This document shows positions 23,104 through 34,282 of a DNA stretch of 64,000 bases, one piece after another. The stretch lies in contig JADLZK010008426.1 of NCBI GenBank assembly GCA_015847255.1, positions 124,001-188,000 of the forward strand, given 5' to 3'. This DNA comes from Hyparrhenia diplandra. Its lineage: Eukaryota; Streptophyta; Magnoliopsida; Poales; Poaceae. Every line of letters starts with the position of its first letter. The stretch's first letter is position 1. Made by a program: the position numbers and the translations under genes. The notes below the pieces were generated by a model, which saw only the letters and a list, made by a program, of their open reading frames with translations, did not search any database and had not been told where the DNA came from.

Positions 23104-24370
23104 TTTTTAGATAAAAGGAATTACATTCCGCCTCAATGTATCCGCGGGAAGCCAACACATACACAGCCTACCTTATTACAAAAACTAACAATGAAAAGAG
23201 ATAACTTAATTTAGTACACAAAATCGGTACAAAATTAAGGTCGCCCGCATCCAATGATCGGATCCATTGGAGGCACAAATCGCGACAGCAAGCCCTCCAA
23301 ACATACGGAAGGCGCCCAGAGTGTATGCGCGCGCCGGCGCCACCGACGCCCATCCATATAGGATATGGAAGGGATCAAGGGAGCGATCCACCTGCCGCCA
23401 TCAAGTCTGCAGCCCATTGCGCCATGTTTCCAAGGTCTGTACACGGGTTGCACAAGTTGTACAATGAGCTTTCACAAATGACGAAGCGGTCGTACAGTCC
23501 GACCTAGTGGCGGTACTTTTGACGACGGCGACATCCCAACCGCATATTAATTAGCAGCAATACGACCTTTGGTGGTGGCATGATTCGCGACGACTGGATC
23601 AGGGATGAGCGGAGATGCCGCCACCCGCCGATGGCAGATCGAAGCGGGCCACTCCTCATCCACAAGGTCGCCGTCGCGCGTCCAAAGATCCACCATCTTC
23701 GTCGACGGTGGCCAGCCCGATCCGACGGCGATATGGCGATCGGGGCGGGCGGCGCAAGGTGAAGACGTCCCGATAGCTCTCGATACGCCAACGGGACGCA
23801 GCGCAGGCCAGCGATGCGACCTTCGATGGCGGCGCTTGGATCGTCCGCACAAGGACGACGTCGGGCACTAGTCGACCCGACGAGTTGGGCGTCGAGGTTC
23901 TTGGGGGGATCCGGGCGAGGTCGGCACAAGGGATGTGGCCGGCGGGCGGCGAAAAAGGATGCCGGGACGCTGGCCCGGGAGGGCGACGTGGTTGGATGCG
24001 GCGACGTCTCCCCTGCGCCAGGCACGCCTGCAGAAACGAAAGGCCGGCTGGTGGCGACCGCAGGGCCCCTAGCCCCCACGCAGCCGGGGGAGGAGGAGCG
24101 GCGGAGGCAGGCGCGCACCGCGACGGCGCGGTCGCCGGGTGGCGCACCAGCGCAGGTGAATTCCTCCAAAACAATCGCGATAGCAGCGAGGGCCTCTTCC
24201 TCCTCCACCTCGTCCGCCCAGGAACGGCGATGGGACGGGGCCAGCATCAGGCTGGCGGTGGCGCAGTCCGACTCTCGGCGAAGCGCCCACGGCGGTGAGG
24301 ACCGTCTCCCAGGGCGAGCACTCCATCTCTACGCCGAAGTTGAGCAGCGCAGATCGTAGATCAAGCGACT
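23104..24370 (-). mobile_element. LINE-type retroposon remnant, minus strand
   Basis: Read on the minus strand the segment ends gaggcggaatg...ccttttatctaaaaaaa, the same 3' end style as the insertions at 24426 and 48110. Its interior is GC-rich with a 247-codon open frame on the minus strand (23504-24247) but no RT, endonuclease or zinc-knuckle motif that I recognise. The 5' limit and target duplication could not be found, so the left-to-right extent is approximate. Confidence 0.4.
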
Positions 24371-24425
24371 AGGGTCGCGGAAGAAACTCACAAGCAGATT
24401 TCTTTATAATTTTGTGAAGCCATAT

Positions 24426-24461
24426 TTTTTTTAGATAATGGATAAAATATCGGGCCTCTAC
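24426..24461 (-). mobile_element. Extremely 5'-truncated retroposon, about 36 bp
   Basis: Identical 16-bp copies of ttttgtgaagccatat at 24410-24425 and 24462-24477 flank only a short insert, which on the minus strand reads gtagaggcccgat...atctaaaaaaa. That is a LINE 3' end plus poly(A) with a perfect target-site duplication. Confidence 0.8.
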
Positions 24462-24479
24462 TTTTGTGAAGCCATATGC

Positions 24480-26396
24480 ATGTCATCTAGGTCTATATGC
24501 ACTGGTACCCAAACCCTCACCTCCATGTGTGTTCACAACTTAGGGCCTTAGGCAGTGCCGGCGATTATGTTCCTCTCACCATGACGATTGGAAAACATAT
24601 ATAGATCATCCAATTTGGACTTCTTTGTTTCGTTTCTTTTGTCATGATGATAAAAACATATATGGGTCATTCAATTCCGAGTCTGGATGAAAAAAATACA
24701 TGTTGACATCAGATTCAGGATGAAAGTGATAGAACCGACTTAGAAAGTTTGCGTCCTATGGATGTGCGTTCTAGAAGCAACTGGCTTTCCGAAAACTGAA
24801 TAAGTCGGTTTTCGCAATTTGAGTCAACATCAAATCTACGTCGATCGGAACTCAATCATGTAGGGAACTTGCAGATTTTGTCTCGGAGATGTTTTCTACT
24901 GAGATAACATCATCCCATCTATATATATCAACCGATTGAGGTAACTAACACTATAATAAAGAAACAATTTACTAACCTTGTTCTCCTACCTTTAGTTCTT
25001 CCAACATCCTACTATTCAAAACCTTGATCTCATGATGCTATTTTGGTGTTCGAGGCGTCCGTTACTAATTAACCATTGGTCCTAGGACAAGCGCGATGTT
25101 CTAGCTCCACCCACCGGGCCCTTCTGGAGGTGTTCATAGTTTTTGGGCCAAGAAACGAGCGTCAAATCAGCATGGCTGACTTGCTCGTCGACCAAGCTGT
25201 TTTATTTGACCTCCCTTGTTGCATGCATAGCCGCATAGGCCTTATACAACCTTGGGCGATCTAACCCATGCTAGTGTGTGACTGGGATTCATGTCAACAT
25301 ACTTTTTAGCAACTCCACTAGGAAGAAAGACCAATCTACTATCAACATGTTTAAAGATAAGACAAGAAGACCAACTATTTGACTCATCCAAATAACCAAG
25401 ATAACATCATGTTGTCCAAGATGTTCGAGCAACTCCCTGATGAGTATCTTTACAGGATGTTTGAGGTCAAATATATGGTGCCAATCTAAAAGCAGTTCTT
25501 TTGAGCTGCATGATGGATTGAGGATTTGGTCATCCAATGTAGAGATCCCATATTTAGGGACCCTTTAATATCCACATCAATGACATCTGAGGTAAAGGGC
25601 GACTAAAAGATTGCTGATCCGCCACCTACTCATGTTGATTATGCTAATATGCTAGACGACCATAAAAAAAGTAAGTTTTTTTTTGCCGTTAACATGATCA
25701 TGATTTGTTTTGATAATTAGAAGGTAAAAAAGTTGACCATGTTGATGCATGTGCTAGTGGATTGCCACTAGTTGCTAAACAAAGTTTGTATGGGATGGTT
25801 TTAGGCTACTATAGTAATTAAACCTTGTATGTAAATTTTTATAGTTCTTTCAAGTGATATTCTAAATTGATTTTGCAGAAAATATACTTGTGCAAAGCAT
25901 TATTTAAACCCTAAATCAATTTAGTACAAAATTTAATTCCACCACAAAAAAAGGGCTTGGCTTAGTTTAGTTTTGTTTTAGACACCTTTTTCTATTTAGG
26001 TTTATTTCCATTCTCACAAGGGTTCAATATTTCACCAAACTTTTATCTTGAATTTTGGTAATTTTGGGACTGGCTAAAAAAACTAAAGTTAAGCATTACA
26101 CTAATGTGCATGCTTTATTGTAAATTTGCAACTCTATACTCATATTTCCTATTGTTCATGTTACAAATTTTTCTAGATGTGTAGTAATAAATCATGCCAA
26201 TATTTTTTATATATCTTAAGTTTTAAAAATTATATCTTTTGTTGAAGTCTCTAGATAAATTTCAGTTAACTTTTGCTAAGTTTCCATGAAACTCGGTGAT
26301 TTTGGGGCTTCGCTAAAAAATGTCAAATTTTGAAATTGAATATCATGTCTCTTTACTCTTTGTTCTACTTATAAAATTTATTTTGGTTTCAATTAA
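24480..26396. other. Intergenic AT-rich DNA
   Basis: No gene supported. The stretch 25930-26340 looks like decayed LTR-element sequence (repeated attttgg.aattttggg and ctaaaaaa) but no domain or boundary is visible. Confidence 0.35.
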
Positions 26397-26617
26397 TCCC
26401 TTTGTTCCAACTTTTAAGTCATTGTCTTTTCTATATACACTGTTTTTTTTAAAGAAATTCTAGATACATAGTTCTTATTATGTATCTAGACATATATAAT
26501 ATATATTCAGATGTGTAGTTGTTACGATATATCAAAACCTAATGTATATCAAAATGCATAACAAAAACTATGTACTAGAAAAGCCAGAAGAAATTATGAT
26601 TTGAAACAACGGGGGTA
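26397..26617. mobile_element. Stowaway-like MITE
   Basis: Ends tccctttgttccaactttt and the complement of gaaacaacgggggta are inverted. Internally a ctagatacatagttctt...aaaactatgtactag inverted pair is typical of the common grass Stowaway family whose ends read like ctccgttccaaattata. Diverged, about 220 bp. Confidence 0.6.
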
Positions 26618-26879
26618 TTTATTAGAAAAGCAAAAAATCGAAGTTATTATTATTAAGGCATTTTTCAATTCAAATACTTATAGTCGTTGGCCCTAAACTG
26701 ATCCAAACCAGGCAAATTAGATTTCAGCATGGTGTTGGTGTGGAGCAATTTGGGATCTTGGAGCATGTCTTAGGTTGAGTTGGGCAAAGTTACATGGAAT
26801 TCAACCATTTCTGGACATTTTCCAATATCAAATAAAAATTTACTGTGTCGAACATATAAATTAAGTCCACATGCTGTTC

Positions 26880-27147
26880 ACATCGAACAAGTTCGCACAT
26901 TTCATACGGCACGGTGAAAAATATGTCGTTGGTGGCCGGATTGCCGTCTCAGGTAATCACATCCACCCAACCATTCCGTACGTCAAAGCGCGTTCATACT
27001 ACTATATATGCTAATATAGAAAAAGCGGAGAGCCCACTATAAAATCCCCATTGGACGACGGCTAAGCTCAAACCATCAAGCATAAACTAGAGCACAGGAA
27101 ATAAGAAAAACAGAGTGCGAGGGAGCTTGACCTTCAGGCTAGCAAAG
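26880..27147 (+). promoter_or_regulatory. Promoter and leader of kiwellin gene 2
   Basis: A TATA-like ctataaaatc lies at about 27037. The upstream block (tcatacggcacggtgaaaa, gattgccgtctcaggtaatc, accattccgtacgt) matches kiwellin gene 1. The leader aggaaataagaaaaacagag is shared with gene 1 and with the degraded copy near 35140. Confidence 0.6.
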
Positions 27148-27723
27148 ATGGCCACTGCCGGAGCTGCAGCCTCCATGGCGATGTTCCTCCTGGTCGCGCT
27201 CTCTGCTTCCCAAATGGCGTCCTCCCTCCGCCACAGTGCCGGCCTAGGTGTGTGCCGCCCCAGCGGATATCTCCCGGGTCGGTCTGGCAACTGTGAAAAG
27301 AGCAACGACCCAGACTGCTGCGAGGACGGTAAGAAGTACCCGCAGTATCGCTGCTCGCCGCCGGTCACGGCCAGCACCAAGGCGGTGTTGACGCTTAACA
27401 GCTTCGAGAAGGGCAAAGATGGCGGCGGCCCGTCGGAGTGCGACAACTCATACCACAGCGACGAGGAGAAGGTTGTTGCTCTCTCTACGGGATGGTTCAG
27501 CAACATGGCACGCTGCGGGCTCCGCATCAAGATCACCGCAAACGGCAACTCCGTGTACGCCAAGGTGGTGGACGAGTGCGACTCCGTGGAAGGCTGTGAT
27601 GAGGACCACAACTTCGAGCCACCATGCGACAACAATATCGTCGACGCATCTCCAGCTGTGTGGGATGCCTTGGGGCTCGACCAGAACGTCGGTATGGTAG
27701 ACATCACCTGGTCTGAGGAGTAA
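27148..27723 (+). CDS. Kiwellin-family secreted protein, copy 2
   Basis: An intact single exon of 191 aa. An in-frame ATG at 27115 would add 11 residues (MRGSLTFRLAK) ahead of the signal peptide; I prefer the ATG at 27148 because it aligns with the start of copy 1 and gives a clean leader (SMAMFLLVALSASQMASS). The remaining landmarks match copy 1: VCRPSGYLPG, CCEDGKKYPQYRCSPPV, KVVALSTGWF, DECDSVEGCD and PPCDNNIVDASPAVW. Changes from copy 1 in the mature part are few (K/R, M/K, T/A, H/L, I/V). Same orientation, 5 kb downstream of copy 1, with promoter similarity: a recent tandem duplication. Expected role is apoplastic, defence-related. Confidence 0.95.
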   Translation: MATAGAAASMAMFLLVALSASQMASSLRHSAGLGVCRPSGYLPGRSGNCEKSNDPDCCEDGKKYPQYRCSPPVTASTKAVLTLNSFEKGKDGGGPSECDNSYHSDEEKVVALSTGWFSNMARCGLRIKITANGNSVYAKVVDECDSVEGCDEDHNFEPPCDNNIVDASPAVWDALGLDQNVGMVDITWSEE

Positions 27724-27899
27724 ACATCAGCTGCAGTTGATGATTGTACGTTTGTTGTGTTGGTGAGACGTGCCGTGTTGTGTATAAGGAGATGAAGAGA
27801 TTTGTAGTCCATATTACCATTGTATTGTTATTATGTATATGTATGGAATAAAGGGTATCATTTTCCTAAAAAAAATAAAGGTGTCATTTATCTTCTCAA

Positions 27900-28757
27900 T
27901 CTAACCAAGCTTGAAGCAATTAGATCCTAGCTTTGAAGGAATTAAACTGTTAGTAAATTATGTTGCTTTTGTACTAATTCAAAACCATTCATCACCTCTT
28001 CTTTGAACGTCACCGTGCTAGATTTTTGTGGCGTGCTTTACATATTGTGTTCGGTATACAGTGCCTCCTTTGAGTGTGGATATATATAATTTATTCAATA
28101 GATGGCATAAACAAAGAGGCCCCCTTTCCTCTACTCACCAGGGAAGCACGGCAAGAGGGTGGGCTCCGGCTCCCCTTCCTGTCGAGGGCAGCATGGCCGG
28201 CTCCCCTTCCCCCCTCTCTCTCTCTCTCTCTCGGCGGCGGGATCAGCGAGGACGCGGCGGGATCCGCGTGAGGAGGGCAAGGAGGCATGGATCCGGCACC
28301 CTCCCTCCACGGCGGCGCAGCTCGTCCACGCCGGTCTTCCTTCGCCGGGTCATGAGGTACGCCGGTCGCCTCCTTCTCTCTCCTACTCACTCATCGATCT
28401 ATCTTCCTCACTCATCCTTACCTCTTTGCAGATCCGAGTCGACCGCATGGGTCCAGATCTGGCCACGGTGGGGCCAGATCCGACGACAGCGGGGCTAGAT
28501 CCGGTGGATCTCCGGCGGCCGACGGCGCAGCCTTGGAGCAGCGGCACATGGTTGGATCTGAATCTAGAGCTCAAGAACGGGCTCGCTAGCGGCCCCTGTG
28601 GATTTTTTTTTTTTTTGAAACCATTAACCGTGGACGGGCATCGTAGCCCGCCACGGTTAATCTCGGATTAACCATGACCTTTCATTGGTGACGGGCTCTA
28701 ATGCCCACCACATAAAATCCAAATCGCCCATCACGGAAAAAAAATTATGTAGTAGTG
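27900..28757. mobile_element. CACTA-like fragment flanked by a 97-bp direct repeat
   Basis: 28600-28757 has subterminal-type repeats (accgtggacgggc, gcccgccacggtt, ggtgacgggc, gcccatcacgg) and ends in tagtagtg, the complement of a CACTACTA terminus. The rest of 28121-28600 is GC-rich without a recognised domain. The flanks 28024-28120 and 28758-28854 are about 97-bp near-identical direct repeats. A CACTA terminus is not visible at the left edge. Confidence 0.45.
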
Positions 28758-28879
28758 TTTTGTAGCGTGTTTTTTACATATTGTTCGCTATACAGTGCCT
28801 CCTTTGAGTGTGGATATATATAATTTATTCAATAGATGGCATAAACAAAGAGGCGATAAGTTCATTCACTACTACTAAC

Positions 28880-29446
28880 TGGTGCTGCGACATTTTGTTG
28901 GTCTAAAAGGCTTACAAAGAATGATAGGGTTTTTGATAAATCGCAAGCTACAACGTTGTGATCAAGCTCAGGAAACAATTGATCACCTGATGTGCGAGTG
29001 CTCAGTGACAAAGGAGGTTTGGTTCCTAACCTCTCGGCAATCCAAACCAATTTTCCTCAGCTAGCATCCTCCACTCTATGCTGGTGGAGGCGACTTTGTG
29101 GCATGTTCCCGGCGCCAATCTTGCAGGTATGGATTTTCTTTTTTCGTGTTGATCTCATGGGAGATTTGGAAGGAGCGCAATGCTCGATGTTCCGAAGGGG
29201 CTGCGACAATGACATTTGAACTCTTGCGAGTCCCTCCGTGCAAAGGCCGAGTGGCGGATTGAAGAGGGAGTAAGTGGGCTTTAAGCACTTGCTCAGCCAT
29301 AGCTTTTCTCCCGGCGTTGTTCTCGTTGTTATTTTTCATCATATAATCTTTCTTTTTTTGCCTGGCCAAGTACCGTTTTCTTATACATAACATTTATCCT
29401 CCTTAATACAAAGATACACACACTCATGCGTATTCCAAAAAAAAAA
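28880..29446 (+). mobile_element. 5'-truncated L1-type LINE, 3' end
   Basis: The translation contains zf-RVT-like CDQAQETIDHLMCECSVTKEVW. After frame breaks a typical LINE end follows (ISWEIWKERNARC, AKAEWRIEEG), then a 3' UTR ending gcgtattccaaaaaaaaaa at 29437-29446. Only the last part of the polyprotein remains. Confidence 0.75.
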
Positions 29447-29533
29447 CGTATTTGCAGATTTTGGCTTCGCTTTAGGTCCAAATGCAGCAAAGTGAAAGTG
29501 AGAAAATATTGAATTATACAAACATGTTGCAAG

Positions 29534-29848
29534 CTACTCCCTCTGTCCCTTTATATGTGTCGTTGGGGTGTTGGACTCGGAAATCAAGTCAGGTGGCTAA
29601 ATACGTGAACACCCCTACATGGAATTGATTGATGGATCTGCAATTTTGGATGCATTGCAATAAATACTAGTACCTTTTGGGTGTGGTGGTGTCTAGATCT
29701 GTGAGAGAGTTGTGAGGGAAGAGGAGGATAAAAGCTGACCCAAGCACAGATGCAGTAGCTGTACAGCTATGAGTTCATAGCGAACGACAATTATTAAGAG
29801 ACATTGAACTGTAGCTTCGACGACATATAAAAAGGGACAGAGGGAGTA
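29534..29848. mobile_element. Stowaway-like MITE at the 3' end of the lectin kinase
   Basis: The left end ctactccctctgtccctt and the complement of aagggacagagggagtag form inverted repeats next to TA, as in Stowaway MITEs. The element is about 315 bp and overlaps the last codons (29775-29848) of the receptor-kinase frame as currently readable. Confidence 0.8.
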
Positions 29849-32030
29849 GATATATGCCTGTTCGATCATCATCTGCCCCCACTAAGCGCCCAAGACACGT
29901 CGTCGCCAGATATATTCCCCGTCCCCGGCGAGTTGTAGCCGCGGGTTGCACGCGAAAAGTCGGACGTAGTCCTGTCATACCCTGCCGCGACAGAACTGGC
30001 AGCGTCACGTCCTCGGATTGCAGGACGTTCATGGCTTGCACAATGGACGGCCGCACGCCAGGCTCCGGGTGCGAACACCACAGCCCGACCACGAGCACGC
30101 GCTGCAGCTGCCACTCGCAGCCACCGTCGTCCAGCAGCTGGTTGCCTTCGGTCAGCAGCCTCTTGTCCACGGCTTCCAGAAGAGCATTTCTGTCGTACAG
30201 GTCCCAGATCCACTTGAGTAGCGGGATGACCTTGTCCGGGTGCTCCATCTCCGGCCGCCGTCCCGTGATGATCTCCAGGAGGACGACGCCGAAGCTGTAG
30301 ACGTCGGACTCAACGCTGGGGCGCCGAGTCCGGATGAACTCTGGGTCTATGTACCCGGCGGTGCCCATAACGACCTGCGTCGTCCTTGGCCCGGCTCCAT
30401 GGTCGACGAGCCTGGCCAGGCCAAAGTCTCCTAGTTTCGTACTGTGTGATGAGTCGAGTAGTATGTTGCTGGGCTTGATGTCGCCGTGCAGGACGCATTG
30501 ATCCCACTCCGTGTGCAGGTAGCGCAGCGCGGAGCCTAGGCCAAGGATAATCATGTATCTGTTGTTCATCATTAAAACAAGTAGTTAACATACTGGAAAG
30601 ATGTACCAGAAACTGTGAAATTCTTTCTTGATTGAGTACGTGACTGTACCTTTCTGGCCAAGATAGCAAACTGTTGTGATTGTAAAGGTGTCTGTCAAGG
30701 CTGCCTTCCCGCACAAGCTCATAGACGAGCAAGAGACCCTTGCGGCTATCACACCAGCCTAGCAGCTGCACGAGGTTCCGATGCCGCAAACGGCTGATGA
30801 TCTTCACCTCAGCCTCGAACTCCTTCCTTCCCTGCGCCGATGACTCAGCCGCCAAGAACATCTTTATGGCCACAGCACGGTCTTGGTCACCGAGGCTGCC
30901 CCGGTACACGTTGCCGAAGCCACCACGGCCGAGCTTCTCCTCCTCGGCGAAGTTGCTCGTGGCAGCGGCGAGTTCGTGGTAGCGGTATCTCCTAGGGCCT
31001 ACCCCCTCTCGAATTCAGCTTGCTCATGTTCTCCGTCGTCGTCAGAGTCACCTTCGTGCAGCTTCTTCCATATACGCCGTCGACGCACAACGCAGCCAAC
31101 GGCAGCGCAGACCAACAACGCAAGAAAAGCTAATACTAATGAGGGCACAAGCACGGGTAGTAGCCGCCGCCACCGTCGTCGCCCTCCTGTGGCTCCTAGT
31201 TCTAGAGAAGAGTTGAACGACCAGGACAGAACCTGATGCAGCTCGATGCAGTATCCGGTAGCAGCAGAGAAGCCGACCGCCACTTCCTCTGGCAAGTTCT
31301 CCTTCATATCCACCAGGACGGAAACAGTGTACGGTTCACCGTCGTCGATCTGGAGATGGGCTGTTAGATTGCGTGTGAGCTTGTTGTAGCTGACCTTGGC
31401 GGCCATGATGGCATCTTGAAAGACCAGGCCCTTAGTTACATTCACGTAGGCCTTGGAGTCCATGGAATTGACATCGATACCAACATGGTATGGGGTTTTG
31501 TCCCACTGGTCGCTGTTGAAGGCAGTATCAAACTCCACCGCGACGACCCTGTCGGCACCGGTGGCATTGCCGTTATTGTTACTGTCATTGAAGAGGGCGA
31601 GGTTCATCCCAAAGCTGTTGGGGGGTATCTTGGATGGGTAGTGGACGAGGAAGAAGGCCATTCCGTCGCCAGTCCTGTTGCATGCTTGGTAGGTGGTCTC
31701 GTTTTTGGGCTTGATTTGGAAAGTGAAATTGGAGGTGAAGCTCGCCACCTCGCCGGTGCTGCTATCCCACAGGGCCACCGGGCGCGCATACGACGCACGC
31801 CCGACGCTGAAGGGGTCGCCTAGTATCTCGTTCTTTGTTAGCTCAAGAAAGCCAGGGCCCATACGTGCATCATGCTCGCACCTTAGCTCCGCATCGCATG
31901 GGTCGCCGGCAGAATTGGAGAAGTTGAAGCTAAAGGACAGTGAGCTAGAACGAGGTGCACGGATCAGTAGCAGCAGAGACAAAAGACTAATGGACATGAA
32001 GGAAAACTTGCGAGAGCTAGCTGCCGCCAT
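29775..32030 (-). CDS. L-type lectin receptor-like kinase, frame broken once
   Basis: Exon 1 runs from the ATG at 32030 to 30650; a 91-bp GT-AG intron (30559-30649) precedes exon 2. Order: signal peptide (SISLLSLLLLI), legume-lectin domain with GDGMAFFL, VAVEFDTAFN and HVGIDVNS, one transmembrane helix (VPSLVLAFLALLVCAAVG), a basic stop-transfer, then a kinase with GRGGFGNVYRG, VAIK, a catalytic loop HGDIKPSN, DFGLARL and GTAGYIDPEF. It should sit in the plasma membrane as a candidate sugar-sensing immune or symbiosis receptor. The frame shifts between the juxtamembrane (QAEFERG) and kinase at a C5 run, 31002-31006; one extra base would restore continuity. The catalytic Arg of HRD is Gly. The last codons fall in a MITE; an alternative frame ends at 29869 with ...GTGNISGDDVSWALSGGR, which looks more natural and may mean a second indel near 29975. 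Confidence 0.85.
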
Positions 32031-32140
32031 TGTTTTTGTTTATTTGGACTCTAGAGAAAACGAAGCGAACACGAGGGAAATGGGTTCTCTTCTCGGGCAC
32101 CAGTGGACAGTGGTCTATTAGGAAGAGACCACCCCCATTC

Positions 32141-32395
32141 TTATGTAGACTCTTTTTTCCTTGAAAGGTCTGTGGTTGAATTTTTCTTATTGACTTCAGG
32201 ATCCATGTGTGTAACTACCCTGAAGATTACTTATGTAGACTCATTTTCCTTGAAAGGTTTGTGGTTGAATTTTCTTATTGACTTCACGATCCATGTGTAA
32301 CTATACACTGAAGATTACTTATGTAGACTCTTTTTCCTCGAATGGTCTGTGGTTGAATTTTCTTATTGACTTACAATTCATGTGTAACTGCACTT
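32141..32395. repeat. Tandem repeat, about 88-90 bp, three copies
   Basis: Units starting ttatgtagactc at 32141, 32231 and 32319 share ccttgaaaggt..gtggttgaatttt and cttattgactt. They lie about 110-370 bp upstream of the lectin-kinase ATG on its promoter side. Confidence 0.9.
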
Positions 32396-32869
32396 AAGTT
32401 TACACTGCTTACAGTATTTTCTTTTTCTACTTTTATGAATGTGAGTGTTGAATTTTAATATTTAGGATTTGTATATTCTGTTTTTACCCGACCCAACCTG
32501 TTGATCATACAAAATTGAGTCCATCTATACAAAAACACAATAATCACATGGATTTAAAAATATGAACAAATTATATGATTTTAAGGCCACCACAACGCGA
32601 ATTAGAAACAAAGACGAGCATAGGGCAAAGATTTTCACATGAATCTTTAGTTGCACCAACTTTACTCAGAAATTACAACAAAATAATAACTATAACTTTA
32701 TTACAAATACTACATAAATTGATATTAACTAAAATTGAGGTGTGGGAGACAAGAATCCGACTGGACTCCTAGTTCCTTTCATGCATTATATTTAGGAAAA
32801 AAGAAGAGTCTAGGCAGGAGCTTCCATGGCCATGATAGTGACAAGGTGGGGGGGAAGGAGGCCGCCGCA

Positions 32870-33083
32870 GAAATAGATAGCTAAACTATTCCCGTATGCA
32901 TCGCAAACTTTTCAATATGACAACAATTTCAGAGTTGAATGGGTCACCGCCAATCAACACACATGAAGTTAATACAAGGAAATAGACAACTAAACCAGTC
33001 CGTATGGCGAACTTTTCAATATGACACCAATTTCAGAGTTTGAATGGGCCACCGCCAAGCAGCACATGAAGTTAATACGAGGA
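32870..33083. repeat. Tandem duplication of about 105 bp
   Basis: Two copies beginning aaatagatagctaaac / aaatagacaactaaac share acttttcaatatgac, aatttcagagtt and catgaagttaatac. Diverged by several substitutions and small indels. Nothing codes. Confidence 0.85.
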
Positions 33084-33089
33084 AATATA

Positions 33090-34282
33090 CAGTATGACAC
33101 TTGACTCAAAGTATCTATATTAAATATATTAGATCAAAAGAACTACAAATTTTGAAAATATTCTTCTTGATGACATGAATAATGTCAATGTTATATATAT
33201 ATGAGAACATGGTTGATATGTATCCATACAGTGACTAATAGTGTCAAAGAGATGATCGAAGCTTTGGTTACGCTGCGTAAGCTTTACTATAAGAATCTTG
33301 TTAATCTATGATAAAAATTTGTCATGAATCACCAAAAAACTATCAACGAGCAGCATCTGTGATGCTTTTAGATACTACGTGATGGTTTGTCGAAAACCAT
33401 CATGGATTAACAGTATTGGTGACGGTTTCTAAACCGCCACGCTAGACCGATAGAGCCCAAGGCCCAATTAGCCCAATTGTCACACGTAGGGACGATACAT
33501 CTAGTTTGATTCAACAATTTATTAGAATATAAATCATGATCGATAAATCTTCAAGATATAGATTGTTTGATTGACGTATTAATCATCCAACAGATTATAC
33601 ACCCCATTGCAACGCATGGGCATATTTACTAGTCATCCTTAAATGCATCTTCAATTGCTTACATGGTTGCTTACATGGATAATGACGTGGACACTAAGCT
33701 CAACCCATTAATTAATAAGCCAAAATCAAAGATGGTCCAATTTTTAGCCCAATTTCGACCATTTTGTAGCTTTTTTCAGCCATGCGAGCAAAGAGAGCTT
33801 TTCATTTAGCTAGCAAAAAAAATCTATTTATTTACCAACATGAAATACGATTAAAAATTTCAGTCACATATATATATGTTCAGTTGCTCTTTGATTGTTT
33901 GGGTTCGATTTGATTCCTAGGTGTTGCAAATGTTTTTGTTCCCAAGCATTTTTTTCCCCATCCGCACCATATATATGTAGACTATTTTAAGTTTTACCAT
34001 ATGCATAACATATAATATATGCAACAAAGTGCAAAATTATTTTATTCAAAATAATTTAAAAATGGATTTTTGGGTTTCATCTTTTTTTTAAAAGTGTATG
34101 ATACCTTGTTTTAGGCTACATAAGAAAATTAGAACACAAGAGCATAACGAATTTAAAAACATACACTGTGACCATCCCGATAAAAATGTCCCGAGTTAGC
34201 GGGTCGGAAATATCCATTGGGCACATCGTGACGAAAAAATAACTAACGTCACGATTGCGTAACAAGTTTCTTGTAGTACTAA
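33090..34282. mobile_element. Probable CACTA-type remnants
   Basis: Near 33370-33440 there are gatggtttgtc...aaaccatcatgg and gtgacggtttctaaaccgccac, typical of subterminal regions. At 34255-34282 the sequence cgtaacaagtttcttgtagta resembles the complement of a CACTACAAGAAA terminus. No transposase is seen. The two ends may belong to different elements. Confidence 0.4.

Noticed and set aside
23504..24247. A 247-codon minus-strand open frame
   Set aside because: GC-rich, overlapped by equally long frames on the other strand, without a recognisable motif; treated as part of a retroposon remnant.
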